DNA of 20,797 nucleotides. It comes from Scedosporium boydii. Lineage: Eukaryota > Ascomycota > Sordariomycetes > Microascales > Microascaceae. Below are positions 1-9,468 of the stretch, piece after piece. Numbering within the stretch: the first letter of the stretch is position 1; each line of letters opens with the position of its first letter. The notes under the pieces were generated by a model that was given only the letters and a program-made list of their open reading frames with translations, made no database searches and was not told the origin of the DNA. Where the stretch lies: contig NJFT01000377.1 of NCBI GenBank assembly GCA_002221725.1, positions 1 to 20,797 of the forward strand, written 5' to 3'. A program made the position numbers and the translations under genes.

Positions 1-2
1 AG

Positions 3-54
<52 letters not shown>
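3..54. repeat. 52-nt poly-A homopolymer at window edge
   Basis: An uninterrupted run of A follows the first two bases. On the minus strand it is a poly-T run about 24 nt downstream of the splice donor of the dioxygenase exon (donor GTAAG at 82-78), so it lies inside that gene's first intron. It could be a real homopolymer, the 3' tail of a retroelement lying to the left on the plus strand, or an assembly artefact at a contig edge. The window cannot separate these. Confidence 0.9.
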
Positions 55-56
<2 letters not shown>

Positions 57-82
57 AAAACGAAAAGAAAGCCAGGTCTTAC

Positions 83-349
83 AAAAACAACCACCCCTCT
101 CTCCGCCGCCAACAAAGCGAGCTCGTCAAGACCCTCTTTCGATAGCTCACTTATCTGAACGCCGCGGATCTCCGTCCCGATGCGTGGAGTGACATTAATT
201 GCAGTCACCCCGGCCTTGAGCAGGGACGGTTTCGCCGGATTCGCGCGGCGGGCTGGCTCGTCAGCCTCGAAGAACGGCACTGCGATGGGAACGCTAGGTC
301 CATCGGGGCGCGTCGGAAGATAGGCGGGGTAGAGCGGCTTAGACGGCAT
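83..349 (-). CDS. TauD-family 2-oxoglutarate/Fe(II) dioxygenase, first exon only (3' partial)
   Basis: This is an open minus-strand frame of 89 codons from ATG 349-347 to phase 0 at position 83, followed at once by a GTAAG donor (82-78). The translation has the N-terminal pattern of fungal sulfonate/taurine dioxygenases: a YPAYLPTRP lead, a stretch with KPSLLKAGV, then VTPRIGTEIRGVQISELS, EGLDELALLAAERGVVVF. In this family the next residues are usually RDQDF, which would begin the next exon. The HxD...H iron ligands lie further on, outside the window. Family members act in the cytosol, using O2 and 2-oxoglutarate to release sulfite from alkyl sulfonates, or they oxidise other carboxylates; the substrate cannot be called from this exon. 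The frame is open upstream to about 735 and has another ATG at 550, but the start at 349 gives the usual N-terminal length. It is divergent from the permease at 1092. Confidence 0.8.
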
Positions 350-1091
350 TGCGAGATCGATGTCACCTTCCGGGGCAAGCGTTGCAAGGGATGCAGGGTA
401 TCTGAGTGCTAGAAATTCACGGGCACAGTAAGTGATGAGGGTATTCAGGCTCGAGATAGACTGATTGACTTGTCGAACGACATCTACTGATATCGAGATG
501 GTCTTACTTGAGTATTTATGCCATCTGATCTGATCGTGCTCTCCACACATTTTCCGTGAATGTCCTCGTAAGGGAGTGCTAAAACCAGCGGGGTCGGGTT
601 CGTGCGAAAAATTTACCAGAAAAGGAAATTTTGTCGCGAAAGGCCGCCGATAACACCATTTCCGGGATGCAAGACAACATCGCAGAACAGGCCTTGGCGG
701 CCGCAGAATGGAATAGTTACCCCTCAAAATTCATACTAAAAACGGAGGTGAGAAAAGAGAATTTTATGTTAGATTTCAATAGTGGCCTATTTCCTTGGAA
801 ATGTCGGACTTTGCCCGACTTTCCTTCGGGAGGTCTCCATACGGGCCGGGAGGGAGAGAAAAAGACACCAACCTATACGACATTGAGTCATTGACGGGGT
901 CAATCTCGTTATTCGAGCCCTGTAATAGAGGCAGAAAGCTCTGCTTCCAAGGACGTCCGAGCTCATGGAAAGGTCAATATAACATGGAGGGCATTTCCAG
1001 ACTGGCTTTCTGGCCGTGAACCTGTTCAAATCCAAGTCGGATTCCTTCTCTTCGACTTTGGTGAGGGTAGTAGCAAATAAATTGCAAAGAC
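350..1091. promoter_or_regulatory. Divergent intergenic/promoter region between dioxygenase and permease
   Basis: About 740 bp separate the two divergent start codons, so the region must carry both promoters unless the dioxygenase starts at the upstream ATG (550). I found no full match to the ATGRYRYCAT site of Cys-3/MetR-type sulfur regulators and no convincing TATA box on either side. Short open frames here overlap each other and have no family features. Confidence 0.5.
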
Positions 1092-2822
1092 ATGCCATCG
1101 CTGGAACGCGAACCGAGAGGCTCGGCCTCCAAGGATGTCGTCGAAACGTCCGCCAAAAGTTCCCCGGCGACTACAATCGCCGAATCGAATTCATGGCTTG
1201 CGAAAGTGCACCCATACTTCAAGGACCCGTCCCATGTCATGCTCTTAAAGCTGGACCTTCTTCTGCTGATCTGGGCCTTTATTGCTGGCCTTTTCAAGGC
1301 AAGTATTCGAAACACCTATCTTGGAGACACACTCCCCTACTAACATCATACTTGTAGGACATGGACCAGTCTGCCACCACCGCCGCATTTGTCTCCGGCA
1401 TGAAAGAGGACCTCAGCCTCTATGGCAATGAGCTCGTAGAGTTCAACACGTACTTTTCCATTGGTTACGCGATATTCATCGTTCCCGCCATGCTATTCCA
1501 GACCAAGATCCGTCCGTCTCTCTTTCTACCGTGGTGTGAGGTCATCTGGGGCGTATTCACGCTCTTCACATACAAGGCAAAGAACGCAAAGACCGTCTTC
1601 ATCCTGCGGTTCTTCCTCGGGGTTTTTGAGTCGTCGTCGTGGCCCGGCATCGCGAACCTCATTTTCAATTGGTTTGTCAACTCTCAGGATCATTTCTCCT
1701 TCCACAGAAAAGGGAAGTTTACGACGTTCATACGCGGAATACTAACGTGCGCCGCCAATCTATAACAGGTATAAACCCGAAGAACTCGGAAAGCGCCTTG
1801 CATTCTTCGGAATTAGTGGTGTCGCTGGAAACATGTTCCTCGGCATCCTCCAAGCTGCGCTATACAATAACCTTAACGGCGTCCTGGGAAAGCCTGGCTG
1901 GCAGTGGCTGTTCATCGTCTCCGGGACCATCACCATCACCTGGGGCCTTGTCGGACTAGTTGTCATCCCTGACTCGCCCGCCAACACGCGGGCCATCTAC
2001 TTGACGCTCGAAGAGAGGGAGCTGGCGCGAAAGCGAATGGCCGACTGCGGGACGACGACGCAGGAAATAATCAAGGTTAAGACCCTTGGCAAGAAATTAA
2101 AACTCCTGGTCAAGACGCCTATTACGTGGCTGTTCCTCCTCGCGTACCTGCAGTTTGCCTGGAGCCAGCGCGCAAACTCGTACTTCCTGCTCTTCCTCAA
2201 GGGTTTGAAGTTGTCGGATGGGACGCCCCGCTATTCGGTGTATACCGTGAATCTCATCCCTCTCGGAGGATACGCGATCAGCATGGTCTGTAATCTGGGA
2301 CTTAACGCCCTGAGCGACTGGAAGGCTTGGCGTTGGCAAGTTTCCATCGGCGCAGCATTGGTCCAGCTGCTTGCAACCGCCGTCTTGTCTGCCTGGCCCT
2401 CGGACTGGAAGGTTATTATGGCCTTCTACTTCCTCTTGTTCTCGACTGCAGCCTGGGGATATACGCTCGTCGCGTGGCTTGGCGATATCCTCCGCAAGGA
2501 GCCCGAGGTCCGCGGTGTGCTCGTGGCCCTTGCCGTCTGCCTCGTTTACACGGGCCACGCGACGATACCCTTGCGCGCCTGGCGAGTAAGCGACTCCCCG
2601 CGCTACCCTATCGGTTTCCCGCTCTCCGCTGCTTTCGCCGTCGGCAGTATTCTCGCCATTTTGGCACTGCGTTATTACGTGAAGACGCATCCGCAAGTCC
2701 AAGAATGGGGCCTTGGTGAGGACGGCGAGGCGCGTGCTACAGAGGAGACCCTCGTGATTGAAGGAGAAGACGAAGTTAGTCAAGATGAGTCAGGCAAGGA
2801 GAAAGCAATAGTCAAGACATAG
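1092..2822 (+). CDS. MFS permease, allantoate permease (Dal5/Seo1/Liz1) family
   Basis: Three exons are inferred: 1092-1298, 1358-1671 and 1769-2822, giving 524 residues, normal for this family of 12-TM plasma-membrane proton symporters. Exon 1 holds the N-terminal tail and TM1. Exon 2 opens with DMDQSATTAAFVSGMKEDLS and then LYGNEL, a hallmark of the family. The exon 2/3 join restores NWYKPEELGKRLAFFG, then SGVAGNMF. Near the C-terminus (about 434-457) is GHATIPLRAWRVSDSPRYP, typical of the Seo1/Liz1 branch, followed by an acidic tail. Intron 2 (97 bp) is GT-AG with TACTAAC at 1740. Intron 1 (59 bp) appears to be GC-AG. Substrates in the family include pantothenate, allantoate, nicotinate and, for yeast Soa1, sulfonates. 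The divergent TauD-type gene makes an organosulfur substrate attractive, but this is inference. Confidence 0.88.
1299..1357 (+). other. GC-AG intron in the permease gene
   Basis: The donor reads AAG|GCAAGT, a strong match to the GC-donor consensus, with TACTAAC at about 1337-1343 and acceptor CTTGTAG at 1357. Splicing here keeps frame and joins GLFK to DMDQSA as in family members. The nearby GT at 1303 would break the frame with this acceptor. Confidence 0.75.
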
Positions 2823-4182
2823 GGTGGGTGGTACTTGCTTGAGTAATTGTGTAATATTTCTTCAAATATAATTCTTCAAACTTGGCAGAATATCGCATCG
2901 ATGCATATGGAACGCCCTGACCAGCAAGCGGACATCCGTCCAGAATCAAGAACTACCCGGATGGACTCGACATGTCGCATACATACATGGGCTGCGCCGG
3001 AGACCCCAAGCCGCACCAATGTGGGAAATAGCCAAGGTGAGGGCCACCATCCCACACCCCACGCATACAACCCTACAAGTTAGAAACAGGACCCGAAATG
3101 CCTGCCTCCATCCCCAATGCAAGGAGGAAGTCTGGCTACCGAAAGACGAAAACTCAGTTCCGCCTGGGGTAGGGGTGCTATATCAGTACTTCGTACATGT
3201 TGGTTGGCGGAAGCTAGATTAGGCTACCGAGATTCTTTAAGTATTCTTTAGAGCCCCGTTCTTCGTATCTCTGACCCCGCTGGCACACGTTACACGACGA
3301 AGGAGAAGATTGCATCAACGTTGGTAGCCAGTGTGCTCAGCTTGGATACAGAAACTGGCAAGCCATGCCTGCGTGAGTGGGACCGGTAGAGGCATACCTG
3401 AATAGAAAGCACACCTGACAACAGGGTAACAAAACAGGTGGACAACCGTCAAGGGCCTCGGCCTCTTACGAGGCCGTCGAATGGCGTCGTGAAACACTGT
3501 TCCTCACGTGGGGAACAGACATCTCCTGATACACCTAAAGGAAAACTCTTAGTATTATCTGATGGCGGGTGTAATGTTTTGTTGATCTTCCTTCCTGTCC
3601 GGAATTGACATCCAACGTTAGCGACGGTCTGGTTGGCCAGCCACCATTCCACCCTCCCCGTCTCAGTCAGAACGCTCTTGAATCGCTAGTACAATGATTC
3701 CGCCACTCACTCGAAGCCTTTTCCAACTTCTGGAAATATTTCCTGCTACCTTGTCTTCCGCTTACCACTGCAACTGCTGCCGCTCCGTCGCCCCTTGGCC
3801 CTATTACCTTCATTAATGCTCATCTCAGACAGTTGCCAACTTACGTCAAGCTGACTTCTCAATACTAAGTAATAACAATAAAGATCAAACGATGAGGAAG
3901 CATAGGGGCTTCTATTTGCTGAAGTATTTCACAAAGATTAAGAAAAAGGCCGATGAGTTTCTGCGCAGTAATCTCTTACGAATTTCAGCATTCCTCTCCA
4001 TTCGTTGTTTAGCTGTATACCGGCCATGATGATAGAGATATGGCAGCATCAATAGTAAGATTGACCCTATATGCAGTTCCCCTGACTCATTGGCAAATTG
4101 GTGGAAACTGGAATATGAAAATAGAACGGAAAAATCAAAGAAACAATTCAGGGAAGGCAAAATCCGGCAGGTTTGATTCGGC
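2823..4182. other. Gene-poor spacer
   Basis: About 1.36 kb holds the 3' flank of the permease and otherwise only short overlapping frames on both strands, with no family motifs and no consistent splice structure. I see no RNA gene or transposon end here. Confidence 0.5.
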
Positions 4183-4575
4183 CTATGAATAGCAGAGGCC
4201 ATTGGGACTGCCACCCGGGTACGGATAGGACGAAGGGCGCGAACTGGAGGAGTGACCGCAGTTTCCATAGCCCAGCCAGACACTGTAGTCTCGGTTGTCG
4301 ACGTAGGAGTGGCCAGAGACACCGTTTCCATTCTTGCAGCAAGTGCCCTCAATCCAATAGACTTGATCTGCCGCGGCCAGGTTCTTCTTCGTATGCTTCA
4401 CTCACAGTGACAATGATCCACCTTGTCGAATATCCATGAACTGATGAAAATTCACCACCTTCTTCCAGCTTGGCTTCACTTCCAATTCTCCCTTGTATCC
4501 GTCGAATGTGGGACGGATTAAAGGCCAGACCGAATTCCGATATTGTCCCGGATCAAACCGGTTCCTTCTCCCCAT
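4183..4575 (-). CDS. Unrecognised possible two-exon gene, Tyr/Trp/Cys-rich C-terminus
   Basis: Two minus-strand frames read like protein. The upstream one (open from about 4632; ATG at 4575-4573) contains NRFDPGQYRNSVWPLIRPTF, then PSWKKVVNFHQFMDIRQ. The downstream one (to stop at 4183) contains VYWIEGTCCKNGNGVSGHSY, then YSVWLGYGNCGHSSS and ends GGSPNGLCYS. A 54-bp intron (donor 4421, weak GTGGAT; acceptor CAG ending 4368) joins them in frame to give 112 residues. A stronger GTGAGT donor at 4405 does not restore the frame with any nearby acceptor. No signal peptide is seen at this start, so earlier exons may be missing, or the locus may be decayed. I do not recognise the family. Confidence 0.35.
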
Positions 4576-4967
4576 GTTTCCACTGTTTTCAAACTCAAAT
4601 GAAGAAAAATACAGACGTGCCCATTGCTTTTCTCAAATCCGCCAAGTTCAATGTGGTCTTACGTAATACCCTGCTTCTCAATCCTTCTTTGATTGAAAAG
4701 GGGTAATGCGCCACAAGATACGAAGTATGTAGACCCCTTAATGTTGTACAAGGTAGCATTTCTCTTGGAAACAAATTCAATCCGACAGCATAAAGGCTTG
4801 GTCATAAATAATGCCTGAGATTTTAGAGATGAACAACTGATACGTGACACATGCACTGTACAACTCTCGACGTTGGTCGTTTTGTCCTTCTTTCAACCTC
4901 ACGTTTCAGCAACTCTAGTCCTCTCGCTTCCTCTGCTCGCTTTCCTTAATACCCTCCTGACGCCTAC
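4576..4967. other. Short spacer upstream of the glycosyltransferase
   Basis: The minus-strand frame of the possible gene below 4575 stays open to about 4632. Beyond that, only two overlapping minus-strand frames of about 60 codons are present, without features. The last 100 bp before 4968 are pyrimidine-rich (CCTTCTTTCAACCTC, CTCTCGCTTCCTCTG), typical of a fungal promoter/5' leader for the downstream gene. Confidence 0.4.
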
Positions 4968-6032
4968 ATGGGTGCTCGCCCAGCAGTGCGCTATTTGCGC
5001 ATTTTCGTCGTCCTCTTGGTGGCCGTGTCAGGGCTGTACATCTACCTAAATCCCTCCCAGCGCCCATACAGCCCAGACCATGGTCGCCTTTCCTCACTAG
5101 ACCACACCTCTCGCTTTGCCATCGTAACCTTCCTCGGCAGCGACACTTCACAGCGGCAAGAGGACGACTACTTCGTTGCCTGTCGCATATTAACCTACCA
5201 ACTACTTCACGCCCAACAGACGCGGCTCCGGGACGAGAACAAGGAGAAAATCGACTTCATCGTGGCAGTTACTAGCGAGGTGGATCCCTGGAAACGGGAA
5301 CAGCTCCAGGTCGATGGCGCAAAAGTCGTCGAGATAGAGGATCTGCCTCTTAGGTGGTGGATCAGGACAGGGGTAACCCGGTGGAAAGACCAGTTCACCA
5401 AGCTGCGCTTACTGCAATGGACTCAGTACTCGCGCGTCCTCTTCCTTGACGCCGATACCCTGCTGCTTTCGCCGCTGGACGACATTTTCAACTCCGACGC
5501 GAGTAGAAATCCTCCGCAGACGAATTTCACGTATAGAAAGGGCGACGAAGCTGATTTGCCTGCCGAATACGTCTTCATGGCATCCTCGGATCACCAATTC
5601 ACCGGCGAGCGGGACCACCCTGTTCCGCCCGATCCGGCCAAGACAACCGGGTCGTTTAGCGCCGGATTTTGGCTCGCAGCCCCGTCACAAGAAATTTTCG
5701 AATATCTCCTTAGTGTCATGGGTCATTACCGCCGATTCGACCCTCACACGATGGAGCAAAGTCTTCTAAACTACGCTTTTCGGCGATGCGACGTCAGCCA
5801 GAAGGCGAAGCAAGCCTCGTCCGAGTGTCCCGAAAGTGCGAAACCTGGGCCGATGCCGTGGAAAGAATTAGATTGGAAGTGGTCTTCGACTTGGCCGTCA
5901 TCACGAGACGTGGAGAATGGAGTTGTCAGTTTACATGAAAAGCTTTGGAAGACGGGACCACGGCCGTTAAGGGACCTGTGGAGCAAATGGAGAAGCGAGA
6001 TGGAGGCGACCTTGCGCCCTGTGTCACATTGA
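4968..6032 (+). CDS. GT8-type membrane glycosyltransferase (glycogenin-like fold)
   Basis: A single-exon gene of 354 residues. It starts with a short cytoplasmic tail and one hydrophobic segment (about residues 9-28, LRIFVVLLVAVSGLYIYL), the layout of a type II Golgi/ER membrane protein. The lumenal domain begins with RFAIVTFLGSD (49-59) and carries the metal/nucleotide-sugar motif FLDADTLLL at about 159-167 (DxD at 161-163). Next come FSAGFWLAAPS (230-240) and MEQSLLNYAF (262-271), which match the later conserved GT8 elements. This family moves sugars from UDP- or other nucleotide-sugars onto glycans or proteins with retention of configuration; fungal members include glycogenin and Golgi GlcNAc transferases. 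Acceptor and donor are not readable here. The start has a weak context (T at -3), but no better in-frame ATG precedes the signal anchor. It is convergent with the secreted-protein gene at 6416. Confidence 0.85.
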   Translation: MGARPAVRYLRIFVVLLVAVSGLYIYLNPSQRPYSPDHGRLSSLDHTSRFAIVTFLGSDTSQRQEDDYFVACRILTYQLLHAQQTRLRDENKEKIDFIVAVTSEVDPWKREQLQVDGAKVVEIEDLPLRWWIRTGVTRWKDQFTKLRLLQWTQYSRVLFLDADTLLLSPLDDIFNSDASRNPPQTNFTYRKGDEADLPAEYVFMASSDHQFTGERDHPVPPDPAKTTGSFSAGFWLAAPSQEIFEYLLSVMGHYRRFDPHTMEQSLLNYAFRRCDVSQKAKQASSECPESAKPGPMPWKELDWKWSSTWPSSRDVENGVVSLHEKLWKTGPRPLRDLWSKWRSEMEATLRPVSH

Positions 6033-6415
6033 ATGTATTATATGAGAATGAGATCATGCGGTCGGGAGGCTAATCTTTTCGGTCTTTCGCGGTTTATTTT
6101 GGCTTTCCAAGACGTGCACGTCAACTGCGTCCGATTTAACAATGAAAATGGGTGGAGGCAGCGGCAGGAAATTCACGAAGCACCTTTAGTCTGGGCGATT
6201 CTCGACACACTCAATCATGAGGATTGGTCTTGGGATATGCATGAATTATTATTACAACTTGCTAAAGCTTGTCTGCCAGGTTGCATCAGGCCACGCCACG
6301 GCGCGATTTGGTGGTTTGCCTTGGCATTGGTCATCCGCGACAATCCATTCGACACTAATATTATACAAAGAAGCTTCCCGAGCCCTCAATTCAATTCGAC
6401 CACGTATCCACCCCC
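6033..6415. other. Convergent 3' spacer
   Basis: It separates the stop codons of two convergent genes and probably holds both 3' UTRs. An ATG directly follows the glycosyltransferase stop and stays open into the antisense of the next gene, but it shows no family features and I read it as chance. Confidence 0.5.
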
Positions 6416-7187
6416 TTACAAGTGGACGACAACCAAGATCTGGGCAAGGGTGCCGGTGAGGAGGCCGTTGACAATAACGAGGAGGCCGTTGGCAGCCTGG
6501 AGGAGCTCACCAACGAGCGGAACGCACTCGGTGACGGAGCCAACGATGCTGAAGACGAGGTTGAGGATGGCAGTGAGGAGGCAGTTGACGGCGTAGAGGA
6601 TGTGGCCGAGGTCGACAGTGAGGGTGGCGACATCTAGATGTACTATTAGCAGTGTCTCTCATTATGAGGTGGGGTTCTTAAGACATACCATCACCGAGGG
6701 AGACGACGAGGCCAGCGAGGGTCTTTTCAAGTCCGGAAACGAGGGCAGTGACTTCGACGACAAGGTTGAGGAGGACCTGGAGATCGCCGACAGCAAGAGC
6801 AACATCGATCCCGGTAACGAGAGGAAGGACGGTGTTGACGACAACCTCAACCTCGGCGGTGAGGGAGACGATCTTGGCCTTGACCTCAGCAACAACGTCG
6901 ACGGTGAGGTCGCCGGCGCCAACGAGGGCGGCTGCAATGGATGGATTAGTACAAGATGGGTCTCAAAGGGCTGGCAACGGATGTTGAGAGTGGAGGCGCA
7001 TACTGATGGAGACCAACTCCTTGTCGACGGTGGCCTTGAGGTCGGTGACAGTGGTCAAGACCGCGGAGACGGTGCAGTCAAGGCAGTGGCCAACATCGGC
7101 AACAGCAGGAGGAGCCTGGGCAGGGATGACCGAGGCATAAGCAGTGAAGGCGAAAGCCGCAGCAGCGAGGAGTCCGGAGAACTTCAT
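6416..7187 (-). CDS. Secreted Val/Leu-rich four-cysteine protein
   Basis: Three exons (7187-7004, 6931-6689, 6633-6416) joined by GT-AG introns of 72 and 55 bp, with ACTAAT- and GCTAAT-like branch sites, give 214 residues. A signal peptide is clear (MKFSGLLAAAAFAFTAYAS). The mature chain has only four cysteines (C35 and C38 in HCLDC, C160, C179), no tryptophan and no internal methionine. It is dominated by Val, Leu and Ala in an amphipathic, heptad-like pattern (e.g. KIVSLTAEVEVVV, NGLLVIVNGLLTG). This recalls fungal hydrophobic-surface-binding or cell-wall mannoproteins, but I see no diagnostic motif and do not assign a family. The minor use of A/T at third positions and the strong TATA box point to high expression. 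The long plus-strand frames over the same DNA are antisense shadows. Confidence 0.82.
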
Positions 7188-9086
7188 TGTGTCGGTATTA
7201 GGTATGGAGAGGTGGATGATATTAAAAGCAAGTAGTTGTATTAAAAAGCAGAATTAAAGAATGTGAAGTAGTTGGTTGCGAAATGAGCGACGAGAGCGAA
7301 TGATGTGTGAGTGCGGATGTAAAACAAAATCATGCCACTTCAACCGCGGGAGGACAGTCCTTTTATACATCTCTTCCGGTCATCCATTTGCCTGTGGACT
7401 CCAGCCTGACGATAGGCGTTATTGCGGCCAAACGATCATGGCCTAGACGCTACTTCATCTCCTGCCCCGTTGTAATTTTGGTATGAAATATTGATCAACG
7501 CCGCGAACTATTCCAAAGGCCGAATCCTCATGGCAAACTCTCCGCATCCGGCAAATTCCCTGTCAATCAGTCCTGGTTTAGTGCCCGTGCCAACACCCAC
7601 CAAGGCCGCAGATCGACCCGCTAACATGGATCCACTGCCGGTGGCGTCGATCCCATCCGAGTCCATGGATCATTTGATGTCTTTCTTAGTTGTCTGGATT
7701 AGGGGCTAGGGGCATTTTCGGCGAGCTTGTTGCTGACCGCAATTCCCCTTTGGTTAGTAAACACCTTTCGTCCAATGGCTCCTTGGCCACGAGGCATTAA
7801 CTACCCCAGTATCGTCGATCATTGTCCTGACTACCTCGGTAGTGATGTCCAATTCGAGGCTCAAGCGTCAATGACATTGCCAAAAACCACGTTCTCAGAT
7901 CAAGATTTTCCTTGTCGTGTAAAGGGGCCGGGGAGTTTAGGGGGTTGGGCAGGGCTGGGTTTTGGGGGAAATTAAGGATGGGATATCCGATTCTTCGAGA
8001 CTACGATCTACGATCCAATAAAATCATCTTCCCAACTACTTTAAACCTTGCAATTTTCACGTTCTAAACTCCTTTTACGTCCTTCTTCAAGTTCACGACA
8101 ACACAACTTTTCCCTCCTGCACATTTGTCTTTGACGAGACGCCCTGCATCTCAACCCATGTATTGTGGTCATCATCTCTGCCAACGTGTCCGCACCTCCA
8201 CATCCAAAGCCCCAGTGACATTAATCCGAGGGAAAGCATGTGTACCTGAGATACTCACTGGCTTCGGACAGCTCATATACCGCCGGATGTCGAGTAGACC
8301 CAAATGTTGTTTGCCCTGTTGTAATTCCATCCGGGCCGCGGAGACTGGCATCACCATGATGGAGCTGGCGAGCGCGTGAAGGACAGATACACCGAAATGG
8401 AAACTGCTGAGCTGAAATTCAGGCAGTAAATTAAATCCCGCCCCATCCCGTACTTGGTGTTAAGTCGCCTTGCTCCCGAGGAATGGACCTGGGTGGTTCT
8501 CTTCGAGGATGGAGCCGGAGTATTCCTCATCATGGTTGTTGATTCTAGTCCTTACGGCAGCCTTTATTTGGCATCGCTAAAGAAGGCATATGACGATGGG
8601 CTCTAAGCATAGAAGGCAACGCGGTGATGGCCTCAATAACCCTGAAATCTGACCGACTACATAAGAACCAGATTGAGAAAACGGAATTACTCCGTAGGGA
8701 ATGCGGAGACATTGAATTTGCCATCCGGAGTAGTTCTCTGACGATGAATTATCTGGCCCCTAGTACACTTATGAAAATACCCAAAAGACTAGTCTATATC
8801 TTCGTCCCATAAATCCCTCCACCAAGTCGTATTCTTCCGGTCGGGAAGGATTAGACTGTTTATTTTATGACACATCACAGTCCTGAACAGAAAACCTCAT
8901 CGGTCACCGCCCGGTTGCCCCGAAACAGAAATCCTTGGGCATAAACGGGCATATTTTAAGCTTAAACCGCTGCGGTGGTTTCCCAAATCCACCTAGCGTG
9001 CTCTTGGGTGACACTGAGGAATCATTGCTTGTCCGCTGGAAAAGCACTTGGGGAACCTTAATTCTCTGGTTGGACCTGCCCATAAT
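7188..9086. other. Promoter of the secreted-protein gene, then gene-poor DNA
   Basis: Up to about 7400 is 5' leader and promoter for the minus-strand gene. Beyond it I find only short frames without signal peptides, domains or splice structure. A pyrimidine-rich tract precedes ATG 8158, but the short frame after it has no recognisable product. A protein-like frame without a start lies at 8430-8606 (see findings). Confidence 0.45.
7361..7367 (-). promoter_or_regulatory. TATA box of the secreted-protein gene
   Basis: TATAAAA reads on the minus strand about 175 bp upstream of the ATG at 7187, inside GC-richer flanks. Spacing and consensus fit a regulated, strongly expressed fungal promoter with a leader of roughly 130-150 nt. 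Confidence 0.55.
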
Positions 9087-9468
9087 TCAGACAAAGCGTT
9101 CCCGAAAGAATGCCGCCATATTGTCCTCGCAGAACCTGAGGTCCTCCGGGTGATCCTTTTTGAAGCTCTGAACCTCATTAAGAACGTAGGAAAAGACATG
9201 TTCCAAGTCTTCGTTTGCCAACGGTGGAAACAAATGGTGCCCTCGTTTAAGCCATATTTGGCTGTCACAAACCAAAAAGTTTCGGCAGTAATCTCAAATT
9301 CTCATACCTCTCCAGGGTCTCTGGAACCGAGTACCTCCTGCCAATTGGCGCGGGCCGACCCACCGCCGTCTTTCCCTGACACCTTTTCAAAGAAGCTTGC
9401 TTCCAAGTGGCTGGAGAGGACATTACCCCAAACAGGCATGCGCTGTTCGGATATCGCTCGTATCGCAT
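9087..9468 (-). CDS. Unrecognised possible two-exon gene or remnant
   Basis: Exons 9468-9308 and 9261-9087 are joined by a 46-bp GTATGA...GACAG intron and give 111 residues in frame. The second exon reads convincingly as protein: QIWLKRGHHLFPPLANEDLE, then VFSYVLNEVQSFKKDHPEDL and ending FFRERFV. The first exon is less certain because an overlapping frame starting at ATG 9439 (MPVWGNVLSSHLEASFFEKV...) is equally protein-like but ends just after the same donor. No signal peptide, membrane segment or known motif is visible. It may be a small cytosolic protein, part of a longer gene, or a decayed copy. Confidence 0.3.

Noticed and set aside
2097..2783. 228-codon minus-strand frame inside the permease
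   Set aside because: It is antisense to a conserved permease exon and lacks any motif.
6033..6596. 187-codon frame starting directly after the glycosyltransferase stop, in the same frame, suggesting read-through or a second gene
   Set aside because: The stop context is TGA-A, not the leaky TGA-C. The translation has no family features, and its 3' half is antisense to a secure exon of the secreted-protein gene.
6422..7235. Long plus-strand frames over the secreted-protein gene, rich in Asp/Glu/Gly
   Set aside because: They are mirror images of the codon bias of the minus-strand gene, whose signal peptide, introns and stop are all coherent.
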